Assembly: GCA_946811185.2 (NCBI GenBank)
Contig: OX328113.1
Location: 20,249,521 to 20,313,520 of the forward strand
DNA from: Hippopus hippopus
Lineage: Eukaryota > Mollusca > Bivalvia > Cardiida > Cardiidae
Reading direction: 5' to 3'
DNA: 64,000 nt
In this document: positions 32,950 through 43,956 of the stretch, piece by piece
Numbering within the stretch: the first letter of the stretch is position 1
Layout: each line of letters starts with the position of its first letter
Made by a program: the position numbers and the translations under genes
Notes under the pieces: generated by a model
Told to the model about the DNA's origin: nothing
Seen by the model: the letters and a program-made list of their open reading frames with translations, nothing else
The model's database searches: none

Positions 32950-33065
32950 TTGGCTTGCAACACATGTATTTGAGCCTGAAAATTTACTTGTATATGATAA
33001 GAAAAGCTATTTAGCAACATTCAGAATGCTAGTCCTGTGACTCTACCAACTGAGGTATCCCTGCA
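32950..33065 (-). repeat. tRNA-related SINE head, degraded
   Basis: On the minus strand GATACCTCAGTTGGTAGAGT is a near-consensus tRNA A box, followed by ACAGGACTAGCATTCTG and, about 45 bases on, a weak B box (AGGCTCAAATAC). It does not fold as a full tRNA, so a tRNA-derived SINE remnant is more likely than a tRNA gene. Confidence 0.5.
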
Positions 33066-33233
33066 GCTTGGTATCTAGCGTGTCTTAAATGTATTGATCC
33101 ATTCTTATGAAATAACGAGTACTCCGTTGCAAAGGTGATATCAAAAACATTTTACTCGAAAAGTGTGAGGGAAAAAAAAGGCCACATTTCTTGTTTTCAT
33201 TATGTATTTCTACTGTCATGGAGAGAGTTTAGA

Positions 33234-33512
33234 TATGAGCCATGCTCTGGCAAAAGGGGGCGTAATGCATCTCTGTGATGCATGATACCAAGCAAGACTT
33301 CACCTAATTATGGATCCATAAAATCTGTTTAGTCAAACAACCGACTAGATCATAAGGTAGAATTATCCTTTGACATGCAGAAAATTTAAAGACAGTGAAA
33401 AGTTTCGGTCCATGTCAGCCTGCGTGGACTGCGCAGGCTGACATGGGTCGATACTTTTTGCAAATGCATTAAGCCCCCTTTTCACAGACCACGGCTCATA
33501 CATAAGTACGTA
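33234..33512. mobile_element. Family C MITE, complete
   Basis: Ends TGAGCCATGCTCTGGCAAAA and TTTTCACAGACCACGGCTCA, internal GGATCCATAAAATC block, and palindrome GTCAGCCTGCGTGGACTGCG/CAGGCTGAC. TA stands on both sides, perhaps the target duplication. Confidence 0.85.
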
Positions 33513-33641
33513 AAACCTGCCTTGCTGATGAGCTAGCTTTTACAGCAATGTGGTTTGATGTAGTTCTCTAACTTGGCTTTAATTATTGCTTCGATGGGTC
33601 GAACGAGGCTGTTACATGTTTCACTACCTATATTTCAGTTT

Positions 33642-33850
33642 TTATCCTTTACCAAATAATATCAAGTTTTAACGACCCTGTGGAAATAAGCTCTTAAAAA
33701 CACTGTGGGAAAAGGAGAAAACGGCTAGTTACAAGTTTTCTACCCTTTTAATGAGAAATCCTATCAGTTTTGTGCAACATTTAATTTGTCGTCTGAAAAA
33801 ACTTTCAACTTTGACAAGTCCTAAGATTTCATTCTATGGTAAAGATTTAA
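33642..33850 (+). mobile_element. Family A MITE, second arm deleted
   Basis: TTATCCTTTACCAAATAATA, AACGACCCTGTGGAAATAAG, then directly TTCTACCCTTTTAATG and right end TATGGTAAAGATTTAA. Confidence 0.7.
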
Positions 33851-34301
33851 GATTTTCTCTTGAAAATTGAAAACATTTGCAGTCTAAAAGCTGATCATGC
33901 CTCAAATGACAGAATCGTCTTGTGAAAGGGTTAAAAACATTATGTGTATGTGAAATGAAAGCATTTGCAGACAAAAAATTTATTGTTGCTCAAATGAATG
34001 GATCTGTCATTGAAAGGGTAGAAAACATTAAGGGAAATGGAGAAAAAAAACTAGTTACCTGCCTTTTCTCTTAACCCTTTACCAGACAACAAAGTTTTAG
34101 CCTTGTCCAAAGTGAAATCAATTGCAGATGATAATTTCAATGTGACTGAAACGGTGTAATTTTTCTTTGATAGGGTAGAAAACATTGTGGAAAAAGGAGA
34201 AAATACTGGTTATCAGCATTTTCTCCTTTTCCCACAATGTTTTCTATTAAAGGCTCCGTTCCCAGGGTTGTTACAAGTTGGCATTGTATGGTAAAGGGTT
34301 C
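33851..34301 (-). mobile_element. Family A fragments followed by a complete copy
   Basis: 33851-34073 holds two incomplete minus copies. 34071-34301 is complete (TTAACCCTTTACCAGACAAC to TATGGTAAAGGGTT) with a nearly intact hairpin. It ends 54 bp before the VWA5A-like exon. Confidence 0.75.
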
Positions 34302-34355
34302 AAGTTGCTAAAACTTGAGATTTCCTTGTATAGGGATAAGTACCATTCTTTATAG

Positions 34356-34519
34356 ATTTATTGGGTGCTGACATGTCAAGTATCGCGCCTGCAACTGGAG
34401 ATGCCATGATGAACATAATATCCTTACAGAGTTTCTGTGGCAACTGGACTTTAAGCTCAGAGCTCAGCAAAGCTTTAAAAGTTGAAGCTCAAGCTTTGAA
34501 AGCCCTTAAACTGTCAGAG
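34356..34519 (+). CDS. VWA5A/PARP4-like protein, penultimate coding exon
   Basis: Bordered by a TTTATAG acceptor and a GAG/GTATGT donor, it enters in phase 1 and leaves in phase 0. It encodes 54 residues, including LLGADMSSIAPATG, then LQSFCGNWTLSSELSKAL and EAQALKALKLSE. The phrase LQ-x-F-x-G-x-W-x-L-x-x-E-L is the start of the conserved C-terminal region of von Willebrand factor A domain-containing protein 5A and the related region of PARP4 (vault PARP), downstream of the VIT and VWA domains. The VIT and VWA exons are not in the window and must lie to the left. The biochemical role is not established by this region; the family is intracellular. Introns on both sides are filled with family A copies. 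Confidence 0.75.
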
Positions 34520-34573
34520 GTATGTATCTTTTTCTGTTGGCCCAATGAAGGGATGATCTTCTCTGTCTAAAGG

Positions 34574-34902
34574 TTTAAGTCTTTACCAAACGGCAAAATC
34601 TTAGACTTTTCCAAATTGAAAGCACTTGCAGATGACAAAATTCATAATTTGAAGTTTGTTTTGGGAAGGATAGAAAACATTGAGTGAAAAGGGCCAAACG
34701 ACAAAATCTTAGACTTTTCCAAACTGAAAGCACTTGCAGATGACAAAATTCTTAATTTGAAGTTTATTTTGGGAAGGATAGAAAACATTGAGGGAAAAGG
34801 GCAAAGTGCTGGTCACTAGCATTTCCTCCCTTTCTGAAAATGTTTTCAAAAGCTTTCTTTTTCACTGTCTTTAAGAGCCCGGATTATGTGGCAAAGGGTT
34901 AA
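34574..34902 (-). mobile_element. Family A MITE with 108-bp internal tandem duplication
   Basis: The left arm (CCAAACGRCAAAATCTTAGA...GAAAACATTGAG) occurs twice, at 34586-34693 and 34694-34801, before a single right arm ending GTGGCAAAGGGTTAA. Few differences separate the duplicates, so the duplication is recent relative to the insertion. Confidence 0.8.
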
Positions 34903-35655
34903 ACCTGTACCAAATAATCTGGTGTTAGCCTTTGAAAATATTGTGAGAAAAGCAGTAAACAGCTTTTTCTCTTTTTCAATCAATTCTTTACTGAATGACA
35001 ATTTTTGATCAGCTTCAAATTGAAAGCATTTGTGGACAACAAATAAGATGCCTCTCAAATGATAGAATTTTATTTTTTTGTAAAGTTGCAAACATTGTGG
35101 GGACAGGAGAAAATGCTAGTTACCAGCATTTACTCCTTTGAAGTTTTCCAACAATGTTTTCAAAAGGTAAAAGAAATGTTAACCACCCGTTCAGAGACAA
35201 ATTGGAGCAAAATTTTATCTGTTGTCTACAAGTTCGTTCTTTCTGGACAAGTCAAAAACTTTGTTCTTGTTGAGAGTTGATAGATGAAAATTTTTGAAGC
35301 TGATCTAAAATGAAAGCATTTTGCAGACAACAAATTGCATGTTGCTCGAATGATGGAACTGCGCTTTGACAGGGTGGAAAAAATTGTAGAAAATGGAGAA
35401 ATGCTGGTATAAACTAAAAAATATTTGGACAAAAGAAAAAAAAAATGTTTTTTTTTAATTCTTTACCAGATTACACATTTTAGACTTGTTCAAACTGAAA
35501 GCATTAGCAAACTACATATGTGTGAATCAATTTCAAGCATTTGTCTTTGATAGGGTAGTAAACATAGGGAGAAATTGCTTGTTACTGCATTTACTCCTTT
35601 TCCCATAATGTTTTCAAAAGCCTTCTTCGTAAGATTGGATAAAATACCGGATTGT
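34903..35655. mobile_element. Cluster of four incomplete family A MITEs
   Basis: Plus half 34903-35015; minus half about 35015-35195; minus half about 35285-35412 with its second arm replaced by poly-A/poly-T; minus copy 35456-35655 (TTAATTCTTTACCAGATTAC). They are separated by only a few bases. Confidence 0.6.
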
Positions 35656-35690
35656 TATCTATGTGTGAGATCATTATCAGAGTGTATCAG

Positions 35691-36312
35691 AATGTTTTTA
35701 GAGTTGTAAGCTTGTAACTTGTTAAAGAATTAATGTTTTCAGAGTTGTAAACCTGAAAATTGCTAAAAAGTGAATGTTTTTAGAGTTGTAAGCTTGTAAC
35801 TTGTTAAAAAAGTGAATGTTTTTAGAGTTGTAAGCTTGTAACTTGTTAAAAAAGTGAATGTTTTTAGAGTTGTAAGCTTGTAACTTGTTAAAAAAGTGAA
35901 TGTTTTTAGAGTTGTAAGCTTGTAACTTGTTAAAAAAGTGAATGTTTTTAGAGTTGTAAGCTTGTAACTTGTTAAAAAAGTGAATGTTTTTAGAGCTGTC
36001 AGCTTGTAACTTGTTAAAAAAGTGAATGTTTTTAGAGCTGTAAGCTTGTAACTTGTTAAAAAAGTGAATGTTTTTAGGGTTGTAAGCTTGTAACTTGTTA
36101 AAAAAGTGAATGTTTTTAGAGTTGTAAACCTGAAAATTGCTAAAAATGGAATGTTTTCAGAGTTGTTAGCTTGAAAAATGTTAAAAAGTTAATATTTTCA
36201 GAGTTGTAATCCTGAAACTTGAAAATGAGTTAATGTTTTAGAGTTATAACCATGAAACTTGTTAAAAAGTTAATATTTTCCGAGTTGTAAGCATGAAACT
36301 TGTTAAAAAGTT
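35691..36312. repeat. Minisatellite, 15 units of 41-42 bp, in the last intron
   Basis: The unit starts AATGTTTTTAGAGTTGTAAG and continues CTTGTAACTTGTTAAAAAAGTG. Units start at 35691, 35732, 35773, then every 42 bases to 36109, then 36150, 36191, 36232 and 36272. The middle copies are almost identical; the outer ones diverge, as expected of an array that grows from the middle. It ends 20 bp before the last exon and may influence its splicing. Confidence 0.95.
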
Positions 36313-36331
36313 AACCCTTTATATTTGTCAG

Positions 36332-36523
36332 AATGATGACGTTACTGCCACGCTTGTGGTCCTGGTTTGGCTGAAACTGAACTTCAGTGATCGTCATGAC
36401 GAATGGGAAATGATTGAGAACAAGGCTGTCAGCTGGCTGGGCAGCAAAGGAATTGATCCTGCCACCATTAAAGATAAGATGACTTCAGCTGAGGATAACC
36501 TTGCTTCATCTTTGAAAGTCTAG
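36332..36523 (+). CDS. VWA5A/PARP4-like protein, terminal coding exon
   Basis: TATTTGTCAG acceptor, phase 0 entry, 63 residues and a TAG stop. The sequence NDDVTATLVVLVWLKLNFSD followed by DEWEMIENKAVSWL matches the C-terminal signature of VWA5A/PARP4-type proteins (D-V-x-A-T-x-x-x-L-x-W-L ... EWEL/M-x-x-x-KA-x-x-WL). The remaining residues (GIDPATIKDK, TSAEDNLASSLKV) are an ordinary helical tail. The pyrimidine tract before the exon, TTAACCCTTTATATTTG, looks like a family A terminus next to the last minisatellite unit. AATAAA at 36547-36552, 24 bases after the stop, is a plausible polyadenylation signal. Together with 34356-34519 this gives the last 117 or so residues. Confidence 0.85.
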   Translation, partial: NDDVTATLVVLVWLKLNFSDRHDEWEMIENKAVSWLGSKGIDPATIKDKMTSAEDNLASSLKV

Positions 36524-36546
36524 AAATAGACTTTTTTTTTCGAGTG

Positions 36547-36552
36547 AATAAA
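36547..36552 (+). terminator. Probable polyadenylation signal AATAAA
   Basis: The first AATAAA after the VWA5A-like stop codon, giving a very short 3' untranslated region. Later signals could be used instead. Confidence 0.4.
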
Positions 36553-36887
36553 AGCATAAAATACGTGTACATGTATTCTAAACACTTTACAAATTGACAA
36601 AAATCTAAAGGTACATAAATCCAGATTTCATTTTTCAAATTGTTTCATAGAAAATCTTAACAAAAACTGCTTATTGTCATTCATGTGCAAAGATAGCCTT
36701 AGAATTGAAACAGAGATGAACATGCTTGTAGAAAACACAGGGAATTATAAAGGATGTTTGTATTTTTATTGTAAAATTACCTTTTCAGTTAGTATCACTT
36801 TAGCCCTTATTGCATAGCAAGGTTTAAAAGCATTGTCATAAATACAATGTACTACCATAAAAAAACATTTGGGTTTAATGCCACTTT

Positions 36888-37561
36888 AAGACCTGTCCAA
36901 ATTGAAAGCTTCTGTAGACAACAAACAAAATGTTACTTAAACAATTGGATTTGTCTTTCAGACGTTACAAAAAATTGTGTTAAAAAGGAGAAATTGCTGG
37001 TGATAAGACTTATCCCTCTTTCCCATTAGGTTTTCAAAAGCTGTTTCCCTCAGGGTCATTTACCCCACAATGCTGACTTTTGACTACCCTTGGAATGAAG
37101 CCTTTTGAAAACATTGTGGGAAAAGGAGAAAATGCTGGTAACCAGCATTTTCTCCTTTTCCCACAATGTTTTCAACCCTATCAGTGAACAATTGTACCAT
37201 TTGAGCCACAGTGAAATTGTCGTCTGCAAATGCTGTCAATTTGGACAAGGATAAAATTTTGTTGTGGGGTAAAGGGTTAAACATAGGATTTTTCTTAAAG
37301 GGTTAGAAGAAGAAAGTTTCGTTCAATCAATGATAAGTATTTTATTTAACCCTTTGCTATACAATTCCAAGCTCTAACTTCGAGGAAGAATGCTTGTGAA
37401 AAAGGAAAAAAATTCTTGTAATCAGCATTTTTTTCCTTTTCCCACAATGTTTTCTACCCATTCAAGGGCAAATCATATCATTTGAACAACAATGATTTTG
37501 TTGTCAGCAGAAGCTTTCAATTTGGACAAGTGTGAACTTTTGTCGTCTGTGCAAAGAGTTC
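36888..37561. mobile_element. Three family A MITEs, including the most perfect hairpin
   Basis: 36888-37055 is a minus partial copy. 37056-37280 is a plus copy whose centre is a perfect inverted repeat with 35-base arms (37105-37139 and 37141-37175) around one base. 37346-37561 is a plus copy (TTAACCCTTTGCTATACAAT) with one arm shortened. Confidence 0.85.
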
Positions 37562-38049
37562 AGTGGTTTACCTATAGTGTACTTTGAGTAGCATAAGGCT
37601 AATTTTTCATAGTGTATTTCTCCTAATACAAGCGCCCTCCCTAATGGCAGCCCCCCTCCCCCGAAAAACCCTTAAATCATGATAACCTAATGTACATTGG
37701 TTGATTAAAATGACAATTTTTAACGAATTTGATAAATATTTCCTCTAATTTGATTAATATTTCCTCTTAACAATCACTTAAACACAAAGAAATACAAAAT
37801 TGGACAGACTTTTTGCTTTGCAAATTGGGTACAAAATAAAGGCTCCTTATCTATGTTTTGCATAGATCCTGGGAGCTTTTATTAGGAGAAATATGCTATT
37901 TTGAAATGTTATGTTTTGATTTTTAGGTTTGGGATTTTTTTTATTTCATTCATTATAATTGTTGTATATCAATCTAGTTTTGTTGTTATTTTATGGATCT
38001 ATATTTTTTAACTTATTGTTTTTATCTGTATGAAGTAAATAATGCTTAT

Positions 38050-38700
38050 ACATCAAAGCACACAAAGTGCTCAAGGTGTGCTTTTGTGATCATGCTGTGT
38101 CTGTCATCCATTGAGTGTTGTCCAGGCATCAATAATTACCTTTTGTGCACTCAAAAGGCCACATTTTCAGCCCAATACTCATGAAACTTTGTCAGAATAT
38201 TTGTCTTGATAACATTTCAGGCAAGGTTGAAACTTGGTCACATTGGGTCAAAAAGTAGGTCACTGGGTTAAATCTTAGAAAACCCTTATTGCATGTTAGA
38301 GGCCACATTTTCATTCTAATACTCTTGAAACTTAGTCAGATTTTTTTTCCTTGTTGATATTTTGGGCAACTTCGAAATCGGGTTAGGTCGGATCGAAAAG
38401 TAGGGCATCAGAACAAATCTTACAAAAATTGTGCACTCTAATGGCCTCATTTTCAGTCCAATGCTCAAGAAACTTGATCTGAACGTTTGTCTTGATGATA
38501 TCTAGTTCAATTTTAAAATTGGGTAATGTTGGGTCAGAAAGTAAGTCATAGGGACAAATTGTAGAAAACCTGATGTGCACTCTAGAAGTCACATTCTCAG
38601 TCTGATACTCATAAAACTTGGTCAGAATGTTTGTCTTGATGATACCTCAGATATCTTGGAAAATGGGTCACGTCGGATCAAAAAGTAGGTTACTAACACT
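38050..38700 (+). mobile_element. Repeat G, truncated copy
   Basis: Starts with the hairpin-like CACACAAAGTGCTCAAGGTGTG and TTGTGATCATGCTGTGTCTG, followed by about four 145-bp units (GAGGCCACATTTTCA, GAATATTTGTCTTGATAACA, TCAAAAAGTAGGTCAC). The 3' terminal GGGCCAT hairpin is missing. Confidence 0.7.
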
Positions 38701-39079
38701 CAAGCGTATACATCATCAAAACCAGGATGTCTTCAACTTTATGAGTCCTAAATGGCTTAACCCTGGTGAGTGCTTTAGTGCCAATGGCCTTCCTGTTATT
38801 CAAAGATGTATTAACTGCTTCTTAAACAAATATCTGTTTGTGTTTTAATTGTTTTAAGTGTATGTTTGTGTGTTCCACATGCATTTGTGTGATTTTGGAG
38901 GTACATATTTGTTCAAGTGGCAAGAGAATAAACTTTGAAATCATATTTGTTATACTCTTTATAAAAGTTGAAATGGGTGTAGTGTTTTGTGCATAAAATC
39001 AAAATTTTTGTGCAGACCATCAAAAAAAGGATCAGTGTTTATCCTGTGAAATTATCTATGTCTAAATAAATGGCTGTTA

Positions 39080-39620
39080 AAGTAGTGATACTAAACTTGC
39101 TTTTAACTGTGGTTTATTTTCCATATTTTCTTTATCTTTTGTTAGATTACAAAAAAAAAAAGCTTTCATAGATCTGTTTTTTTTTTCTTCATTATCACAA
39201 ACACCAACTTGCTGCCAACTTTGAAACATATATATTTTTAGAAACAAGGTAATTCTTGTAAAGTGTTTTTGTACAGTCCAAATTTTGAAATATTTTAAAC
39301 ATCTCCCTATCATATATTTAATCATATAAATGCTTAGACAAATATGGTTTTGATTAAACTAGACTTTTTTCATTTCAGTATTCTGAACAATACCATGGAA
39401 ATACATGTATCAGAGGCATTTTTTTTCTTCTGGATGTGTTTTTTTCTTACATTCCAAATTTTGAAAAATTTTAAACATTTCCTTATTATGTAAGTGATCA
39501 TTTAGAATTTTAGAGGAATTTGAATTTTATTACAAAAGAATTTCTCTATCACATTGTTTTAAACCATAGCATGGAAATATCATAGGCAATTTTCTTCTGG
39601 ATTTTTTTTTCTTTTTGTAT
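39080..39620. repeat. AT-rich segment with a partial direct duplication
   Basis: CCAAATTTTGAAATATTTTAA...ATCAT near 39280 recurs near 39455 as a close copy, preceded in both by TTTTTTTCTTC and TTTTT. No gene was seen. Confidence 0.5.
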
Positions 39621-39699
39621 AATGATTCAAATTTAAACTAAAAAGCAATACATTGGCATGATTGAATCATTTTGATAGATAACATCTAGGATTAACACA

Positions 39700-40152
39700 G
39701 TTCTACTATTTAATTTGAAAGCATTTGCTAACAACTAGCTAGGTTTATCTAACTCTTTACAAAATGTCGAAATTTTAGACTGGTCCAAATTAAAAAAAAC
39801 TTAAGTCTTTATAAAACGACAAAATCTTAGACTGGTCTAAATTGAAATATTTGCAGACAACAAATTGAATTTGACTTAAATGCTGAAAATTGCATTTGGA
39901 CAGATAGAAAACATTGTTGAAAAAAGGAAAAGATGCTGGTTACCAGCATTTTCTTCTTTTCCCACAATGTTTTCAAAAACTTCCATTGTGAAGGTTATAA
40001 AACTTGGGATTGTGTGGTAACGATAATTAAATTTTTTTTTTTAAGGGTAAAAACATTGTTGGAAACATGGTGCTGGTTTCCAGCATTTTCTCCTTTTCCC
40101 ACACTGTTTTCCAGGCCTTTTCTTCAAAACTTTGAATTGTTTGGTAAATGGT
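39700..40152 (-). mobile_element. Family A fragments and one full copy
   Basis: 39700-39800 contains two left-end pieces. 39801-40030 is full length (TTAAGTCTTTATAAAACGAC to GTGGTAACGATAA). 40041-40152 is a right half with GTGCTGGTTTCCAGCATTTT. Confidence 0.7.
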
Positions 40153-40249
40153 ACAGGATCACAGTCTTTTTGATCAGGCTTGTATCTGCTTGTATCTGCT
40201 TTTGTCTTTCTGTTCAACAGAAAGTGCATTATCATTATCTTCACTGACT

Positions 40250-40596
40250 GAAGAGCAGCCAGCTTATGTCATTACGTCCACTATGCTTGCATCATGCATG
40301 TGTGTGTGTTAACTTTTATTTCAAATGTTTACCTCTCTGCAACAAGTTTCTAAACATTTACCAAATTTCCTTCAAATATTCCTACCATGGCCCTCTTTCA
40401 GATGTCTTGGGGTGGGAAAGGGATTAGTGTCAACAAAAGTGAAAAACTTGAAAATCTTTACTGGTACCCCAGCCCCTTAGTCTGCTAGTTAGATCGGCAT
40501 AGCTTCAGATAGATAATTGTCTAAGCCTGTGAAAATTACAACTCACAAGTGTTATTAGTTAGTGCACCCAAACAGGACCATCATGGTCCTCTTGTT
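40250..40596 (+). mobile_element. Repeat H, internally deleted diverged copy
   Basis: AGCAGCCAGCTTATGTCATT start, GTGTTAACTTTTATTTCAAA and GGCCCTCTTTCAGATGTCTT blocks, and the typical end GGACCATCATGGTCCTCTTG, in which both hairpin arms carry matching changes relative to other copies. Confidence 0.65.
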
Positions 40597-40599
40597 GAT

Positions 40600-41280
40600 G
40601 TTATTCTTTTTTCCATAAAATTTGATAGAAAGTGCATATTTCATTACCATAAACTTGTAGGATTGTAATGACAGGAGAAATTGTAATACTGCAGATGCAA
40701 TTATAGAGTTCAAATTCCTATTTTTAAACTGAGAGAGAAAGAGAAATTCTGGGACTGAAAATTGATGATTCCTATTGTAGTTTACATTAGTTTATTGTTT
40801 TTTTTTAAAAGAAAAAAGAAGATGTGCTCAGAACTTTCAGTACTTTGAACCCCCCCCCACTTTTTTTTTCTCATTTCTTATACATGTACTTGAATCCATT
40901 AGTTTTTGTGGAATATTGATTATAATTCTGGGTCTCTTAATATCTTTCTGAATAATTTGAGAAATCAAGCTTTTCTACTCTTTGCACAAGCGAGTGCTTC
41001 TTTTTATTTTGATATTTTTTATTCTGATTGAAAATGATATTATACGTTTCATATTGAATGTTTGTCTTTGCCACATTACAAACTGCAGGCTTGCAACTTG
41101 CGATACTTAACAAAACACCTTGTGGACAAAGGTTGAATTGCTAGTTATCAATGTACCACATTCCAGCAGTACATGTTACATTTCATGTTTATTATACACA
41201 TATAATTTTGTATGTCTTAATAAATACATCTTGCTTTGTAATAGATTGTATTAAAAACTGTGTAGCATTTGTTATTTTCC
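40600..41280. other. AT-rich spacer
   Basis: Homopolymer runs (poly-C at 40850, poly-T) and nothing recognisable as gene or dispersed repeat. Confidence 0.4.
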
Positions 41281-41284
41281 TTTT

Positions 41285-41645
41285 CTATTTTTGTTTCCCT
41301 ATTTATGCTAAGTTTATTGGTTGTGTGGCTTTGAACTTATTTAAACCATATGATCTTAGTATATTGGTTGTCAGCCCTTCAACCAAGATTAATAATCTTT
41401 CCTAAGTTTATTGGTTATCTGCCCTTGAACTAAGACTTGCATAAGTTTATTTGTTAAATTTCTTTGAACTCAGACAAACCAAGTAAACTGAGTTTATTAG
41501 TTATCTGCCTTTAAATGAGAAACTTGCAACGTAATTTTTGTTTATTTATTATATGCCTCTGACCTCAGATTTACCATGAAAACTAAGTTCAGTTGTTATA
41601 TAGTCTCTGAACTTAACATTCAAAGTCAGTTAATTTGGCATTTTC
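41285..41645. repeat. Degenerate tandem repeat, about 60-bp units
   Basis: AAGTTTATTGGTTRTCTGCC followed by CTTGAACTAAGACTTGC-like text recurs about six times between 41305 and 41640 with many differences. A stray unit (TGTATTTGTTATCTGCCCCT) sits at 42883. Confidence 0.55.
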
Positions 41646-42965
41646 ATACTTTCTCTGTTGCATTTGGTTTTTTTTTTTTGTCTTCTTTCTGAAACACCAT
41701 GATGTAAACCATAATCTAACAGCCTTATGTCATGAAGAACCAGATTCCACCAATATCTGAATGGGAAGATAGACTTAGATGGTCATAAAATACCGATGAT
41801 TGCTTGAAAACGGTGAAAACTTGCCTGTTGCATGGTGGGTTGGGGTAAATTGACCAATTCACGTAAGATAAATTTGGCATGTAACCCTAAACTTTATTAA
41901 TTTTCTATTGCTAAGATGATATGTGATTTTGGAAAATTACTGACCCACATGTTAATTTCAAAATCCAGGCTCCGCTATTTAATCATTGTCGCAAACATTC
42001 AAGTCAAGAACGTTAACACATTTTCATCACACACAAACATACCAAAAAGTACATGAAAACAAATACAATTTAAGTGAAAAAAATCATCATTGATGTACAT
42101 TTGAACAACTGCAAGCAAAACATGCTTTGGGGTAAGCAGGAAATGATGATTGCAGAACAATTATAATATTCTAAAACGGGACATTCAGAATTGTCAAGTA
42201 CATGAAACATTCTGCATAGGAAAACATGCACAACTGTTTTTAAACGTCAAGACAAAAGGTTTCATTGCCATCTCTGTCAACCCTGTTTCTATTTAAAGTA
42301 GCATCTGCGTTTCATAGGCTCAATTTGTTGTAGAAAATGAATAATGATAAATGCTGTCAAGAAAGTGGAAGTCAGGTACGTGCACTGAATTGTAGTTTTG
42401 ACTGTTTTCTTGACCTAGTTTACAATTTGATGTGTCCATATTAATGCAAAAAGAGCACTAGTCCCAATATAGGTTCTACGTTTACTGGTACACCTTTCTA
42501 TCGAGCAGACACTTCATGAGGAAATACTATGTCAAGTACATTATTTACATCTTAAAACTAAGCTAGAATAAGTTATACATGTGCCATAGATGCTTTTTAG
42601 CATAAACGTTTGTTGACCTGGCTAAATATTTAGTAGTTGGTGCATTCACATAAGTTTTTTCAATTTCTATATGTTCGAGTTTCTGTGTTCGATGGTCAAG
42701 TAGTAAACAGTGATTATACACTGAAAACAGCAAGTTGTAAAATGACCCCATTCACATTTTCCATTGGCCTCAGTGAATGTTAAAGTTAAAAATGTAGCAA
42801 TGTGACTTTCATTTTCGGTCATTTTCTAGCATGAATTTGCTCTTTCAGCTGACTTTGAATGTTAAACTATCCATGTAAATTGAATGTATTTGTTATCTGC
42901 CCCTGAACAAACACAAAGCCAAGTTTGGACAACTGCCTACTCTGTCAAACAGCACTTAATGCAGA
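41646..42965. other. Spacer without recognisable features
   Basis: About 1.3 kb of AT-rich sequence apart from the isolated unit noted for 41285-41645. ORFs in both strands are short and carry no known motif. Confidence 0.4.
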
Positions 42966-42969
42966 CACT

Positions 42970-43075
42970 TTTACTCTTTACCAAAGGATGAAATTTTGAA
43001 CTTGTACCTTCTGAAAGTATTTTCTCGTAACAAATTCAAAGTAGCTCAAGTTATCGGAATGGCCAAATCAATATA
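42970..43075 (-). mobile_element. Family A left-half fragment
   Basis: TTACTCTTTACCAAAGGATG ... ACAAATTCAAAGTAGCTCAA; the core is missing. Confidence 0.6.
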
Positions 43076-43134
43076 ACTGGCGCAGAAAGATATTTGAAGG
43101 CACTAGGGAAAAATGTTTTTGAAAGATAATGTGT

Positions 43135-43255
43135 CATGACTCACCTTATAAGCCTGTGGTTAAGTATCCCACTGCACCGCCCTAGGTCTTAGGTTTGATT
43201 CCATGCGATGAAAACCTCATAAAAATAATAGTTGTGGCTGTCTTTGTTTTGAAGC
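43135..43255 (+). repeat. tRNA-related SINE fragment
   Basis: A-box-like CCTGTGGTTAAGTATCCCAC and B-box-like TAGGTTTGATTCC about 35 bases apart. It looks like a diverged tRNA-headed SINE and is not a foldable tRNA. Confidence 0.4.
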
Positions 43256-43259
43256 AAGA

Positions 43260-43470
43260 TTAACCCTTAACCATCTAAATAAGTTACAAGAAACTTCAAG
43301 CCGATAGTAAAAATCTGAACAATGCTTTTTCAAACTTGTTTTTTTGGAGAAAGATATCTCCATATCAGACTATGGCGATCCAATATCAGACAGCGCATTC
43401 TGTGCAGTCTGATCTTGATCTACTCTGTCTGCAAAAGGTCTTTGAGTTGGGCTTAGCAGCCTAAGGGTTC
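43260..43470 (-). mobile_element. Family B MITE, complete
   Basis: TTAACCCTTAACCATCTAAA to GCTTAGCAGCCTAAGGGTT, with an intact palindrome right arm and a changed left arm. Confidence 0.8.
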
Positions 43471-43506
43471 ACTTGATAACAGCATCTTGTCTCTTGTCAG
43501 GACCTA

Positions 43507-43956
43507 TCCCCTTACCAAAAGACTGAGTTCTAATTTCTAAGGACCCAGAGAAATAAAGCTTTTGAAAAGCTTGTAGGTGAAAAGGAGAAAATGCTGGTAA
43601 GCAGCATTTTGGCTTTGCCCCACAATGTTTTTTTTTTTTAGCCGAAAAATGCAAATTCCTGTATTTGAGCTGCATTTAATTTAACCTTAAAGCAGTTTTC
43701 ATAACTATTGGGTTTCCTTTTTTTTTTGCTTGTGTAGATCAAGTTCAGATTGCACAAAAACTTGTAGTCTGATCTTTGATCTATACTTTCCACCTGGCTG
43801 AGACATTCTGAATAAAAAGAAGCCTTGAAACTGCAATTATTTGGGTCTTAGCTTAGTTTTAAAATGGCTGATGTTTTTATTCGGCGCCCCAGGGGTTAAT
43901 ATGTGCACATGCTTTTGATTTGGACTCAACAATTTTGTTGTCTGGCAAAGTCTTAA
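43507..43956 (+). mobile_element. Family A MITE split by family B
   Basis: The left part is 43507-43684, ending TGCATTTAATTTAA. The right part is 43896-43956 (...CTTTTGATTTGGACTCAACA to GTCTGGCAAAGTCTTAA). The intervening block is a family B copy. Confidence 0.85.
43685..43895 (-). mobile_element. Family B MITE nested in family A with TTAA duplication
   Basis: TTAA at 43681-43684 and at 43896-43899 flanks a diverged family B copy (CCTTAAAGCAG ... CCCCAGGGG) that interrupts the family A right arm at CATTTAATTT. Confidence 0.8.

Noticed and set aside
33000..33065. tRNA gene on the minus strand
   Set aside because: Good A box, but the B box and acceptor pairing are not convincing. A SINE head is more likely.
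35691..36312. CRISPR-like array (regular 42-bp spacing)
   Set aside because: Units are contiguous and identical throughout, with no unique spacers, and the context is an animal intron.
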